From Chloroflexota bacterium (GTDB lineage: Bacteria > Chloroflexota > Anaerolineae > Anaerolineales > Anaerolineaceae), in NCBI GenBank assembly GCA_004347695.1, contig SLTK01000009.1, forward strand, positions 935,744-999,743: a stretch of DNA of 64,000 bases, in the 5' to 3' direction. The stretch's first letter is position 1. The number at the start of each line of letters is the position of its first letter. Below are positions 55,754 to 64,000 of the stretch, in pieces. A model generated the notes under the pieces. That model did not search any database. It worked only from the letters and a program-made list of their open reading frames with translations, and was not told the origin of the DNA. Made by a program: the position numbers and the translations under genes.

Positions 55754-57225
55754 TGAACCACCTCTTGCGATAGTTCCTGCCCTATCTCTTTAGTCCACCG
55801 TCCTTTTTTCTTGAACAAATCGGACAAGCGCCAGACCATGACACTTGCCAGCAAGACCAGCAACATACCCAGGCCAAAATCGATGGCATACATCAAACCA
55901 TTGACCAAAGGTTGCTGTTCGGCCTCAGTGATGAAGAGACGTTTCATCTCGAAAACGGTCACTCCTGCAAGGGCGATATCGGAAAACAAGATAATTCCCC
56001 AGCCATATAGCTGGCGAAATCTTCCTTTCAGCCCGATCATGTCGCCATAGTAAAACAGGATGATTGTGGCAATGATGGCCGACAGTGCGTGCCAGTGACC
56101 GGTGAGCTCGATGCGTTCCTCGCGGGCAGGCCAGACGCGGAAGATCTCGTCGAGTTTGATCGCCATGAAAATGCCGATGCCGCTGGTGGTGAAATTCATA
56201 AATAGCATTTGCCAGGTTGGGCCAAACTTAAGCGGATCGCGCACCAATGCGCCTACCTTCTGGAAAAATTTTGGTTTCTGCAGATGGGCTGTGCCATCGC
56301 GGATCAGCTTCCCCCAGCTCCATATCAGCAACAGAAGCGCTGCCAACATGGAAGGGGTCGCCCCTACATAAATGATCATGTGGGCAATGGGTTCAAGTGG
56401 CGTGGTTACACCCCACACGCCAAGGTTGAGCACAATCACGCCCAGGGTCATTAGTGGCATGGCAATTTTGTGCAAAATGCCTTTAAAGTTCAGCCAGCGC
56501 CCAATAATCAGCGTCAGCATAATTGCGATCAGTGCAAGCATAATGTGAAGATGCCCGATTACAGAATATTGCAGTGTGGTCTTCTCAGGGTAGCGGATGA
56601 TGTTTTCGGCCAGAAACACCTCGAAGCCATTGCCAAAAAATGACCCCGGTACAGCTCCGAAGAGTGCTGAGATTACCGTGGCAAGTGCGGTTGCAAAAAA
56701 GGCGACCCGCTCCACATCCACACCTTGTTTGGTTCGGGCGTAAGTTTTATCCAATTGGTGATAATCTCGGTTCCATGGCCAGAGGGCAATGACCAACAGT
56801 ACACCAGCAAAGAAGACAAGACTTAAACCGGTGATAAACAGCCCATGAAAAGCCCAATTGTGCCCCCAATATGCAAAAGCCATCCCAAAGATCATGGTGA
56901 GTAAATAACCAACTGTGATGAGCACTTGTACTGCCGTTTTATAGAACACCTTCATTTTCAGCAAACTGGTGATCATGTAGGTCTCTATAGCCATGACGGC
57001 CATTGCGATTGAATGGTACAAAACGATGACGCGGCCTTCGCGTTCAGCCTGGACAAGATCCATCTTTAAGGTTCGGATGACAAAATCACGTACGCCCATT
57101 TCCGCCATTGGACCGGAAAGCATTCCCCAAACACCAGTGACAACGGCAATCATGGCAATCGCCACCGTGATCAGTCCTTTTGTGGACTTAAAAAGGTAAT
57201 TAAACCGATCTTTGATAAATTGCAT
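55750..57225 (-). CDS. Polytopic membrane protein with GHxH motifs, oxidase-like
   Basis: The 491-residue protein has about twelve helices. His residues cluster in the helices: LYHSIAMAVMAIE, WGHNWAFHGLF, GHLHIMLALIAIML, IAHMIIYVGATP and GHWHALSAIIATI. GHLH and GHWH form a repeated motif suited to heme or metal binding. The pattern is reminiscent of heme-copper oxidase or NO-reductase large subunits, but no His-His pair is present, so it is not a canonical member. AAGGAG precedes the ATG at 57225; the longer open frame upstream is not coding. A heme-containing oxidoreductase is an inference from layout and neighbours. Confidence 0.65.
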   Translation of the reverse strand: MQFIKDRFNYLFKSTKGLITVAIAMIAVVTGVWGMLSGPMAEMGVRDFVIRTLKMDLVQAEREGRVIVLYHSIAMAVMAIETYMITSLLKMKVFYKTAVQVLITVGYLLTMIFGMAFAYWGHNWAFHGLFITGLSLVFFAGVLLVIALWPWNRDYHQLDKTYARTKQGVDVERVAFFATALATVISALFGAVPGSFFGNGFEVFLAENIIRYPEKTTLQYSVIGHLHIMLALIAIMLTLIIGRWLNFKGILHKIAMPLMTLGVIVLNLGVWGVTTPLEPIAHMIIYVGATPSMLAALLLLIWSWGKLIRDGTAHLQKPKFFQKVGALVRDPLKFGPTWQMLFMNFTTSGIGIFMAIKLDEIFRVWPAREERIELTGHWHALSAIIATIILFYYGDMIGLKGRFRQLYGWGIILFSDIALAGVTVFEMKRLFITEAEQQPLVNGLMYAIDFGLGMLLVLLASVMVWRLSDLFKKKGRWTKEIGQELSQEVVQ

Positions 57226-57382
57226 GCCCGTCTCCTTGCAAAAGAACAAAGGCAGTTTCAATGATGCTAAAGAACGACCCAATTGCGCCATGATAGTGTC
57301 GTTGTGAGTAGCATGGGTGAACATTTTCATTCCTACAGGAAGAAATATTCTTTTGGGGCATCTCACAACGACGCTGGCTGAT

Positions 57383-57505
57383 TTATTGGGTTGCCACCCG
57401 GCCTTTCTTGCCCTTGACAAACCCACACACGAAGGCCAGGATCATTACGAGCAAAAGCGGGGTGATAGAGGTTGGATTGAAGAAAAGCAATTGCGCTCTA
57501 TCCAT
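57383..57505 (-). CDS. 40-residue single-pass membrane protein
   Basis: The frame starts MDRAQLLFFNPTSITPLLLV, continues with one hydrophobic helix to about residue 30, and ends in the basic tail KGKKGRVATQ. AGGT lies eight bases before the ATG; an ATG at 57523 is an alternative. It fills the only large gap in the cluster. Its size and topology resemble small accessory subunits of terminal oxidases, but no homology is claimed. Confidence 0.5.
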   Translation of the reverse strand: MDRAQLLFFNPTSITPLLLVMILAFVCGFVKGKKGRVATQ

Positions 57506-57544
57506 TTCAATTACCTGACACATTTTCTTGCTGACCAACAACTC

Positions 57545-58345
57545 TCAGTCTGCAGCAATCCATCGTTCCGTCATTTTTCGCGTGCCTGGTAGTAGTAGGT
57601 AAATTACTAGACCTGTGCTAAGAAGCGGTGCCGGTAGAAACATGGAAAAACGGTGTACTTCATACAGCGCATTGTTAATTCCCAGAGGATAACCGGCGAT
57701 CATCGACATAACCCCTGCAAAAATACCTACCGGGATCGCCCATGATTTCTTCTTCAGCAGTGCAAAGATAAAGATCGCCCAGGCTGCAGCACCCCACCAG
57801 CTAACCTGCTGAGACATGACATACATACCATTCCAGAAGGGGTTGTTGTGGGACGTAGTGTACTTGGAAATCGGGGCGACGCCGTCGATAAAAGTAAGCA
57901 CGTAGGCCAGCCCGGCGACAAAAGCAAGTATTATGATGTTTTTCTTCACGCCGCCGATGAATAGCATCCCGAACCACAGGATCGCACCAAGAATGAATAC
58001 CACCATGGTCGAGGGAGGCAGATTGCCGTCCATGGCGGGGATCATCGGAAAGAACCCGGCTAACAACTGGATAGTCGCAGCAACAGCACCCCAGAACCAG
58101 GCCCATTTTTCCTTGTGGAGGAAACCATAGAAGACCACTGCCCAGATTGCCCCTGTGGCGGTGCCAATCCAACCAAGCACCGCGAAGGTGATTCGGACCG
58201 AAGTCGCCTCATCTGCCCGCCCTATAGCCATATGAGCGTCAATGCTTGGGTTATATAGGACTACGATCAGATAGAAGAAAAGCAAACCGGTCAGAATACC
58301 GAGAACTGAAAACACAGCTCCCAATTTTGCATTGTTTTTCATCAT
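57545..58345 (-). CDS. Polytopic membrane protein of the redox cluster
   Basis: The 266-residue protein has about eight helices. His lies in the SIDAHMAIG loop, in TTSHNNPFWNG and in EVHRFSMFLPAP. No family is recognised. GGAG lies four bases before the first of two adjacent ATGs. It lies between the CopD-like and the small single-pass gene. Confidence 0.65.
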   Translation of the reverse strand: MMKNNAKLGAVFSVLGILTGLLFFYLIVVLYNPSIDAHMAIGRADEATSVRITFAVLGWIGTATGAIWAVVFYGFLHKEKWAWFWGAVAATIQLLAGFFPMIPAMDGNLPPSTMVVFILGAILWFGMLFIGGVKKNIIILAFVAGLAYVLTFIDGVAPISKYTTSHNNPFWNGMYVMSQQVSWWGAAAWAIFIFALLKKKSWAIPVGIFAGVMSMIAGYPLGINNALYEVHRFSMFLPAPLLSTGLVIYLLLPGTRKMTERWIAAD

Positions 58346-58412
58346 TTAGCTCCTTTTTTGGTTTATTGTCTTGCAACTCGAAAACGAGTTGGTCCCATCC
58401 ATGTTTTTGCTA

Positions 58413-58904
58413 CTACCCGGACAGTGGCCTGACGAATGCGGCAATTAAGCCACTGGAAAATAGCACGGCAATCGCCAGGACTGCATTAGCGATCAGAAGC
58501 TGAAAATTCAACCGTTCTTTTTCCGGTGTCATTCCTCCCTGCATGCGGCCGAGAACCAGGGTGCGATAGAGTGTGATGCCGATCATGAACAAAACCAGAA
58601 TGTGTTTAATGGATAATGCAGCCGAGAATGGGTTGCTGAAACCCAGCAAGTTCTCGAATTCCGGGTTGCGTTGGCTCATAACCAAGCCGGTCAATATCAA
58701 CCCGGCCATACTGATGTATACCCAAATACTCTGTCGCTTCTGGAAGGCAGTCATTATTTTCTTGACTTGTGGACCAGGTCCTAGGGCTTCTTTGACGGCA
58801 GGCATGTAGCTAATCACCGTGACAATCACACCGCCTATCCAAATCGCAGTGAACAGATCATGGGAGAACGACATTAATGCAAACACAATTGTTTTTCCAT
58901 CCAT
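58413..58904 (-). CDS. CopD-like four-helix membrane protein
   Basis: The 163-residue protein has four helices. His in SFSHDLFTAIWIGG (helix 1) and in LSIKHILVLFMIG (helix 3) match the paired His of CopD/DUF4149-type proteins, which bind copper or heme. GGGAGG precedes the ATG. The link to copper is inferred from this pattern. Confidence 0.65.
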   Translation of the reverse strand: MDGKTIVFALMSFSHDLFTAIWIGGVIVTVISYMPAVKEALGPGPQVKKIMTAFQKRQSIWVYISMAGLILTGLVMSQRNPEFENLLGFSNPFSAALSIKHILVLFMIGITLYRTLVLGRMQGGMTPEKERLNFQLLIANAVLAIAVLFSSGLIAAFVRPLSG

Positions 58905-58931
58905 AAAACCTCCCTCGTGGCGTTTATTGTT

Positions 58932-59222
58932 TTATCGGTTGGCAACTGTTCCCCGCTGGGGTTGGTCGCTTGCCGGCTGGGAGCTGGTTGCCTTCCTCCT
59001 CCGCTGCCCTTTGATAATGTAGGGCAACAGGAACAAATATGCTCCACTTATTGCCATGATTAACATCAAGATAGAGGGGATTCTTTCCAGTTTCCCCCAC
59101 GCTTCAACGATTTGGGGATTTCCAACCAACTTTATAACGAAGGCAAGCGGGATTGCCAGGGCAGTCGGAACGGCGATCCAGCGGTGGAATTTACGTAACC
59201 ATTTGCTAAAAAACTTGATCAT
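58932..59222 (-). CDS. Two-helix membrane protein with FHRW motif
   Basis: The 96-residue protein has two helices. KFHRWIAVPTALAIPLAF opens the first and SGAYLFLLPYIIKG the second, which resembles the His-bearing helices of PepSY-TM proteins. A basic, Ser/Pro-rich tail follows. GAGGT precedes the ATG. Function is not known. Confidence 0.6.
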   Translation of the reverse strand: MIKFFSKWLRKFHRWIAVPTALAIPLAFVIKLVGNPQIVEAWGKLERIPSILMLIMAISGAYLFLLPYIIKGQRRRKATSSQPASDQPQRGTVANR

Positions 59223-59255
59223 GTTTTGATACCTCGTGAACGGATAATTCGCCTC

Positions 59256-59531
59256 TCATTTTTTCAAATTTAGATCGACCACCCTGGCCGGGCTGGGCGC
59301 TCCAGGGGATTTGATACGATTTACCACCCCTCGAACACCCAGCACATGCAAAGCCAGTTCCTCCGCTGCTGCGCGTTTTGGCAACGAATCAATCGTTCCA
59401 GCCAGGTGTGCAATGCCATTTAAAACACCTACGCGTAAATCAGCGTCAATTGTTTGGCTGTCTGCTGCCAATGCAGCCAGAATCGCCGCGCGCAAGCTTT
59501 CATCCTGTGAAAGATTCGTCTGGTACTTCAT
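59256..59531 (-). CDS. BON-domain protein
   Basis: The 91-residue protein contains a single BON domain: LRVGVLNGIAHLAGTIDSLP and a following AAEELALHVLGVRGVVNRI. BON domains bind membranes or pair with other envelope proteins. No signal peptide is visible, so it may be cytoplasmic. It is the first gene of the cluster after the candidate promoter and palindrome at 59568-59613. Confidence 0.78.
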   Translation of the reverse strand: MKYQTNLSQDESLRAAILAALAADSQTIDADLRVGVLNGIAHLAGTIDSLPKRAAAEELALHVLGVRGVVNRIKSPGAPSPARVVDLNLKK

Positions 59532-59865
59532 CCTTGTCGCTTTGTCAGCTAGAACAATTGCATTGAGGTTAATATCTTTTTGTGATTTTTTGTACGACTT
59601 TTATCGTGTCGTATGACAGTTTGCTATAAAAGAAGGCACCGAATGCCGTAATGGCGGAAGAAAATGTAAGCCAACTCTTCATCCAGATGAAGCACGGGAA
59701 TAAATATGCAATTTCCCCCCTGCCCGTCACACTGTCCCAGTGTCCTTGCAGGATGGCAAATTGCCATTGAGCAGCACGTTATTACGCAGTGCTGCGAAGG
59801 GTCTTTGGTACAGCAGGCGCGATGTTTCGGGCTAAAAACCAGCCCTCAACAATTAAAATATTGTT
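59532..59865. other. Regulatory gap between cluster and regulator gene
   Basis: About 330 bases hold no gene. It contains the candidate promoter and palindrome at 59569-59613. The remainder shows no clear structure. Confidence 0.5.
59569..59613 (-). promoter_or_regulatory. Candidate promoter with Crp-type palindrome
   Basis: TACGAC-N9-GTCGTA at 59593-59613 is a perfect inverted repeat. A TATTAA at 59569-59574 is a plausible -10 on the minus strand and would place the start near 59562, with the palindrome centred near -41, the class II position of Crp-family activators. The regulator gene lies just upstream. Confidence 0.45.
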
Positions 59866-60594
59866 TCAGCGATCAGTGAGTTCCGCCAGGCTTTTAGGGT
59901 CGAGCAGGACAATGGCATGTTTTTCCACCCTTATGTATCCTTCAACTTCAAGAGCTTTTAAGGCACGACTGAGCACATCGCGTACTGTCCCTAATCGCAC
60001 AGCCATTTCGTCAAAGGTAGTCCATTCACGACGCGGAACGACCAACTGCCCATGGCAAAGCTCTGCATTACGTAACAGAGTGTAAACCAAACGCGCTTCC
60101 ACACTCCTTAAGGACAGGTCTTCAACGAGGTTAATGTAATGCAGTACCCGTTCGCTTAATTTGCGGATGATGGCCAGTGCCAGATCGGGATAGCGTTTTG
60201 CCAGTTCCAGAATCATGGGTGAAGGAATAACCCAGACATCCACAGATTCCAGCGCCGTCGTAGTCCCGGGATATGTTGTTTCAGCAAAAACCGCGATGTC
60301 GCCAAAAATATCCACCGGCCGCAGAAAAAGCAACCCCTGTTCACGCCCTTCGCGAGTGATCCGCGTGGCCTTGACCCAACCACGCTCTAAAATATACACG
60401 AACTCGGCCGGCTCACCTTCCAGATAGATCACCTGCCCCATGTCGAAATGACGCGGCACTGCAACGGTCATAATTGCTGCTTGAACTTCGGCTGGTAGGG
60501 TATTGAAATGCCTGATCTCAGAAAATGTGGCTTTCAGCCGCTCGCGTGGTTGGGAGGAATTTAGTGATATGGCGGTCAACGTTACAAGCTCCAA
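59866..60594 (-). CDS. Crp/Fnr-family transcriptional regulator
   Basis: The 242-residue protein has a cyclic-nucleotide-binding fold at about 25-150 (EGEPAEFVYILERGWVK and the GDIAVFAE region) and a winged helix with TFDEMAVRLGTVRDVLSRAL as the recognition helix. The Cys cluster of FNR is absent, so it does not use an iron-sulfur cluster of that type; a heme, nucleotide or other effector is possible. It lies directly upstream of the membrane cluster on the same strand and is its likely activator. Confidence 0.88.
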   Translation of the reverse strand: MELVTLTAISLNSSQPRERLKATFSEIRHFNTLPAEVQAAIMTVAVPRHFDMGQVIYLEGEPAEFVYILERGWVKATRITREGREQGLLFLRPVDIFGDIAVFAETTYPGTTTALESVDVWVIPSPMILELAKRYPDLALAIIRKLSERVLHYINLVEDLSLRSVEARLVYTLLRNAELCHGQLVVPRREWTTFDEMAVRLGTVRDVLSRALKALEVEGYIRVEKHAIVLLDPKSLAELTDR

Positions 60595-60757
60595 TTCGTC
60601 ATTTTACCTGTTCTCGCTTTTCGTATGTTGAGCAATCTATCTGTTCTTATTCCAAACGATCACCTTTGACAGACAGAGGTTATTTCTAAATCCCTTCGAT
60701 TTTAAGATCGCTGGCGACAAACAATATGGGCATTACTGATGCACACCGAAAGGCCCT

Positions 60758-63700
60758 TTATTCTTCCAGAACAAAAACGCTGGTTGACAATGGGGGGATC
60801 AAGAAGGCGCCTGTTCCCGGATCATACGCGGAATGGGTCACTACGGTATCTACCGAGTTGATGAGCGCGGGGTGTAAAGTAAAGGCTTTCCCGGTCATTA
60901 TGCTTTCCGTGAACTGGATGGGCTGCTGATTCGCATTGAAGAACACCAGAATTTCGTCATAGTTCGCATCGATATCTTCAACATCCTCAAGCCGCATCAC
61001 GATCAAACCAGGGATTTGTTCGGGCCCAGTGTTAAAAAAGGACACATCAGCGGATACCTGTTCTTCCGTTGTCAACCGGAAGAGCGGCGAGCTTTTGCGG
61101 ATCTGCAAGAATTCCTTGAACACGCTGGCAGCGCCGGTAATCTGGGCAGAATCAGGCGCCAGCGCGGTGTTTGCCAGGATCGGCCGGAAGATGTCCCATT
61201 TATCCGTGCCTTCAATAGGCAGCCCCACCCCCCAGTTGTTGGTTTGGTATGTCCAATCCAATGCGTTGAACCAATCGCCGGAATCATAAGAGTTTCGATC
61301 CAGAGACTTGGAACGCAGCAGGTCATCACCGGCATGGAAGAAAGGAATGCCCTGGCTGAACATGGGGATGCTGAGCGCCAGGTTGTTCATACGAATGCGG
61401 TCAGCCAGGCTTGTATTCGCCGCTGCTTTGACCTGAACGGCGTCGAAAATGGTTTCGTTGTCATGCGCGGATACGTACACGATATTTTCTTGCGGATCCA
61501 GCGTGTAACCGGCCGCAACACCGCTGTAAAAGACATGGGCGCCGTCAGCAATGGAGCCGTTCCCGCGTATAATGCTGTAGTTTTCCAAATTTCCAGCCAG
61601 ACCTAACCGAATCCAGTCGGTGTAATCCAGCAATTTCTCGAGCTGAGCATCCGGTTCCCGTGCTTCCGCCGCGTTGGGGTCTATGTACAGTCCAGTGCTG
61701 AATCCTTGCAAACGCGGATCGTCAAATGGGTTGCCGCCCCGGACGCCGTCCCGCAGCCGGTCGTTGAACACCCCGATGCCCGTTCCGCCAATATTCAGTT
61801 GGGTGGCATTGCTTCCACGCGCATTCTTCGCAACTTCGCCAAAATCCCAGCCCTCGCCGTAAATGTAGATCGATTTGCCGTCCACACCGTCTTTTTCGAG
61901 AGTCAGCGCATCCAGCGCCACCCGCACGGCTTCCATGTTGGCAAGCATGTGATGACCCATCAGGTCAAAGCGGAAGCCATCCACCTTGTATTGGGTGGCC
62001 CAGGTTACAACCGAATCGATCATCAATTTTTCCATCATGCGGTGCTCGGTTGCCGTATTCTGGCAGCAGGTGCTGGTTTCCACGTTCCCTTCCGTATTCA
62101 GACGGTAGTAATAACCCGGCACGATCTTATCCAGCACAGATTTTGTATCCTGTCCGCTTTGCGAGGTGTGATTGTAAACCACATCCATCACGACCCGGAG
62201 ACCGTTTTCATTCAAGGACTTAACCATCTCTCTGAATTCCACGATCCGGGTCGGACCGTCAGGATTTGTGGCATAGCTGCCTTCGGGGACTGTGTAATGA
62301 TAAGGGTCGTATCCCCAGTTAAACCCATCCTCGCCCTTGATCAGGGATACAGCCTGAGATTGTTTGTCTGAGCCGGGTCCGTAGGTTTGCAAAAGGGTTT
62401 CATCGGCCGTCAACCAACTGGATGAATCTTCATTCACGCTCGCAATATCAAAGGCCGGCAGCAGGTGAATATGCGTCAGGCCGGCTTCTGCCAGCGACTT
62501 CAGGTGCTTCATGCCGTCGGATTCGTCAACTGTAAAGGCCTTGAATTTCCCTCGCAGTTCTTCCGGTACAGTTTCATCGTGGATGCTGAAATCGCGCACA
62601 TGCAGCTCGTAGATGACGCTATCTTCCGGGTTTTCTAACAGTGGCTTATCCAGCGCGTCCCAGCCTGCGGGTTTTAAATCAGAATCGGCCAGGTCCACCA
62701 TCTGGCTCCTGGCGCTGTTCAGCGAAAGACTATAGGAATAGGGATCGGTGACACGATTTCTTTCTATTTTTCCGGTTTTGGGAACATACACCCGGACATC
62801 GTAGAGATAATATTTGTTTTTCCAATCTGCCTGGCCGGTTACGCTCCATACTCCTGTTGAGTCGTCGCGTGTCATGGGATAGCGCTTGCTGAAAAATGCC
62901 GTAGAACTGTTGTAAACTCGCAAATCCACCGAAATAGCCGTCGGCGCCCACAACCTCAGTGTCGGCACTCCATTGGAGAACTCCACCCCCAGTTTCCCGG
63001 AGTACGAATAGAGTGCATCCAGCACCCCGGCAATTTGGACGCCGGTGGCATCCACGACTTTACCCTGGTTATCCCGCACGATCACAGCAATCTGGCTGCG
63101 CAGGATTTCAGGCAGCTTTTGCAGATCGCTCGCTGCCACTGTAAACGCAGAGAAACCGGCCAAATACGGATTTTGTTTGAAACTATCGCCGCCCGGCCCG
63201 GATTTCTGGTATGTGAGCGGAATTTCCAAACCGCCAGTTACCCCCTCCGATGTCAATTCAAGCGCGGCGTTCGGCGAAAAAAATAGCGAATAGCTGTACG
63301 CGGGTGACCCAACGATATTCCAGAGAATGGTATCCTGGTCGATCCAGATGGCTTTTTGCTTGGCCAGACTGCCTTTGGGTGCGCCGCTGGTGCTGACAAT
63401 TAATTCTTTTTTCACTCCATCGTAGCCAAAATAGATTTCATCATAATCATTGGCAACAACAAAGGTTACAGCGCTCCCGGTAGTGGAAATCGTTTTTTGG
63501 CTTACATAAGGCGATACCGAATAATTACCAGCCTTGAGTGCTTTGGTGGTGAAGGCAAAGTTGCCGTCGCCTTCCGGATCCTGCAACCAGGAGCGCAGAC
63601 AATCCGGGTCATTCCCTGTTGCACAACCCAGTTGAGTTTGAAATTCCCCCACTGCCACAACAATGGGTGTGTTGTAGTCCTCAGCGATGACATGCGTTTG

Positions 63701-64000
63701 ATGGTCATAATAAAACGTTACCTGGATCGGCTGGTCGACAACCAGAGGAATATCGGCTCCGCCTCTGGCGGCGTTTTTTCCATAGTTCTCATCCCATGTG
63801 CCGTTCAAGGCAACCTTGTATCTTGGCCCTTTTTTATCCTGATCGTTGGCAGGCGTAACCTCAAAAGTGCCTTTCCAGATGTTGGAATTAGCATCGAATG
63901 ATAGATTGGTTATTTCGCAGCCTGGCATCCAGTCACCGGCACAGCCCAGCTCGGATTGCATCGTCCCTGCGATGGTGGCCGTATCTGGCTGGATTAAAGC
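60758..64000 (-). CDS. pulA: Type I pullulanase-like alpha-glucanase (5' end outside window)
   Basis: At least 1081 codons are present and the frame is still open at the right edge. Two N-terminal repeats, each with a Cys pair (LGCAGDWMPGC and LGCATGNDPDC), resemble X25/CBM modules. A CBM48-like domain follows. The GH13 barrel has DVVYNHT, FRFDLMGHH (nucleophile Asp), YIYGEGWDF (acid Glu) and SAHDNETIFD. A C-terminal beta domain ends the protein. It debranches alpha-1,6 links in pullulan or glycogen. The Cys pairs imply an extracellular location. Confidence 0.92.
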   Translation of the reverse strand, partial: ALIQPDTATIAGTMQSELGCAGDWMPGCEITNLSFDANSNIWKGTFEVTPANDQDKKGPRYKVALNGTWDENYGKNAARGGADIPLVVDQPIQVTFYYDHQTHVIAEDYNTPIVVAVGEFQTQLGCATGNDPDCLRSWLQDPEGDGNFAFTTKALKAGNYSVSPYVSQKTISTTGSAVTFVVANDYDEIYFGYDGVKKELIVSTSGAPKGSLAKQKAIWIDQDTILWNIVGSPAYSYSLFFSPNAALELTSEGVTGGLEIPLTYQKSGPGGDSFKQNPYLAGFSAFTVAASDLQKLPEILRSQIAVIVRDNQGKVVDATGVQIAGVLDALYSYSGKLGVEFSNGVPTLRLWAPTAISVDLRVYNSSTAFFSKRYPMTRDDSTGVWSVTGQADWKNKYYLYDVRVYVPKTGKIERNRVTDPYSYSLSLNSARSQMVDLADSDLKPAGWDALDKPLLENPEDSVIYELHVRDFSIHDETVPEELRGKFKAFTVDESDGMKHLKSLAEAGLTHIHLLPAFDIASVNEDSSSWLTADETLLQTYGPGSDKQSQAVSLIKGEDGFNWGYDPYHYTVPEGSYATNPDGPTRIVEFREMVKSLNENGLRVVMDVVYNHTSQSGQDTKSVLDKIVPGYYYRLNTEGNVETSTCCQNTATEHRMMEKLMIDSVVTWATQYKVDGFRFDLMGHHMLANMEAVRVALDALTLEKDGVDGKSIYIYGEGWDFGEVAKNARGSNATQLNIGGTGIGVFNDRLRDGVRGGNPFDDPRLQGFSTGLYIDPNAAEAREPDAQLEKLLDYTDWIRLGLAGNLENYSIIRGNGSIADGAHVFYSGVAAGYTLDPQENIVYVSAHDNETIFDAVQVKAAANTSLADRIRMNNLALSIPMFSQGIPFFHAGDDLLRSKSLDRNSYDSGDWFNALDWTYQTNNWGVGLPIEGTDKWDIFRPILANTALAPDSAQITGAASVFKEFLQIRKSSPLFRLTTEEQVSADVSFFNTGPEQIPGLIVMRLEDVEDIDANYDEILVFFNANQQPIQFTESIMTGKAFTLHPALINSVDTVVTHSAYDPGTGAFLIPPLSTSVFVLEE

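Noticed and set aside
57317..57592. Plus-strand open frame of 91 codons in the cluster gap
   Set aside because: It is antisense to the small single-pass gene and to the end of the eight-helix gene; composition is poor and it lacks family features.
59866..60594. FNR-type oxygen sensor
   Set aside because: The N-terminal Cys cluster needed for an iron-sulfur cluster is missing.

Overview
The window reads as chromosomal DNA of a Chloroflexota bacterium, most likely Anaerolineae-like. This is inferred from gene-family content, because there is no rRNA. Pointers are the long DHH-CBS-nucleotidyltransferase fusion, the short archaeal/eukaryal-type ProRS, a T-box leader on leuS, many lipoproteins or membrane proteins with Pro/Thr-rich linkers, and several dispersed palindromic repeats. 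Gene density is high and most genes sit in short, translationally coupled runs.

Layout. 1-7030 (mostly minus): the edge of an oxidoreductase, rny-recX, then a T-box-controlled leuS-creatininase unit and two tandem tRNA-Ala genes. 7163-13590: two hydrolases, a Pro/Thr-repeat membrane protein with an HD-GYP sensor, mtnA, and a small helix-hairpin-helix membrane protein. 13709-18652: a TPR-GGDEF protein bracketed by a 15-bp inverted repeat, then an AT-rich island with two polytopic GT-C-like proteins. 18820-30272: secreted metalloprotease, PAP2 phosphatase, transglutaminase, an M20/PfkB pair, and the housekeeping block prfA-prmC-tsaC. 30390-36785: structured 127-bp tandem repeats, a five-unit Pho box, and pstS-pstC-pstA-pstB-phoU followed by a CHAD (polyphosphate-binding) gene. 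36794-41485: CruF-like carotenoid enzyme, lipB, a RAYT transposase between 78-bp repeats, PIG-L deacetylase and a MoeZ-like sulfur-carrier activator. 41990-52673: tRNA 3'-end nucleotidyltransferase, a thioredoxin-like membrane gene with an in-frame UGA at the first redox-active position, an EF-G paralogue, proS and an AlkD-like gene. 52852-60594: a tightly packed ten-gene membrane/redox cluster with heme O synthase and a Crp-family regulator. 60758-64000: a large secreted pullulanase cut by the window edge.

Most notable points. (1) The gene at 46314-46796 looks like a selenoprotein: UGA replaces the first Cys of a C-L-G-C thioredoxin motif and a bSECIS-like hairpin follows at the right distance. 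(2) The cluster at 52852-59531 looks like an undescribed heme/copper membrane module. It pairs heme O synthase with a polytopic protein carrying two G-H-x-H motifs but no His-His pair, a CopD-like protein, an FGE-fold lipoprotein, a BON protein and a 40-residue single-pass protein. A palindrome centred near -41 of a plausible promoter precedes it. (3) Phosphate control combines a clean 11-bp-period Pho box with a CHAD gene at the end of the pst operon. (4) LeuRS carries an extra domain of about 110 residues next to its editing domain.
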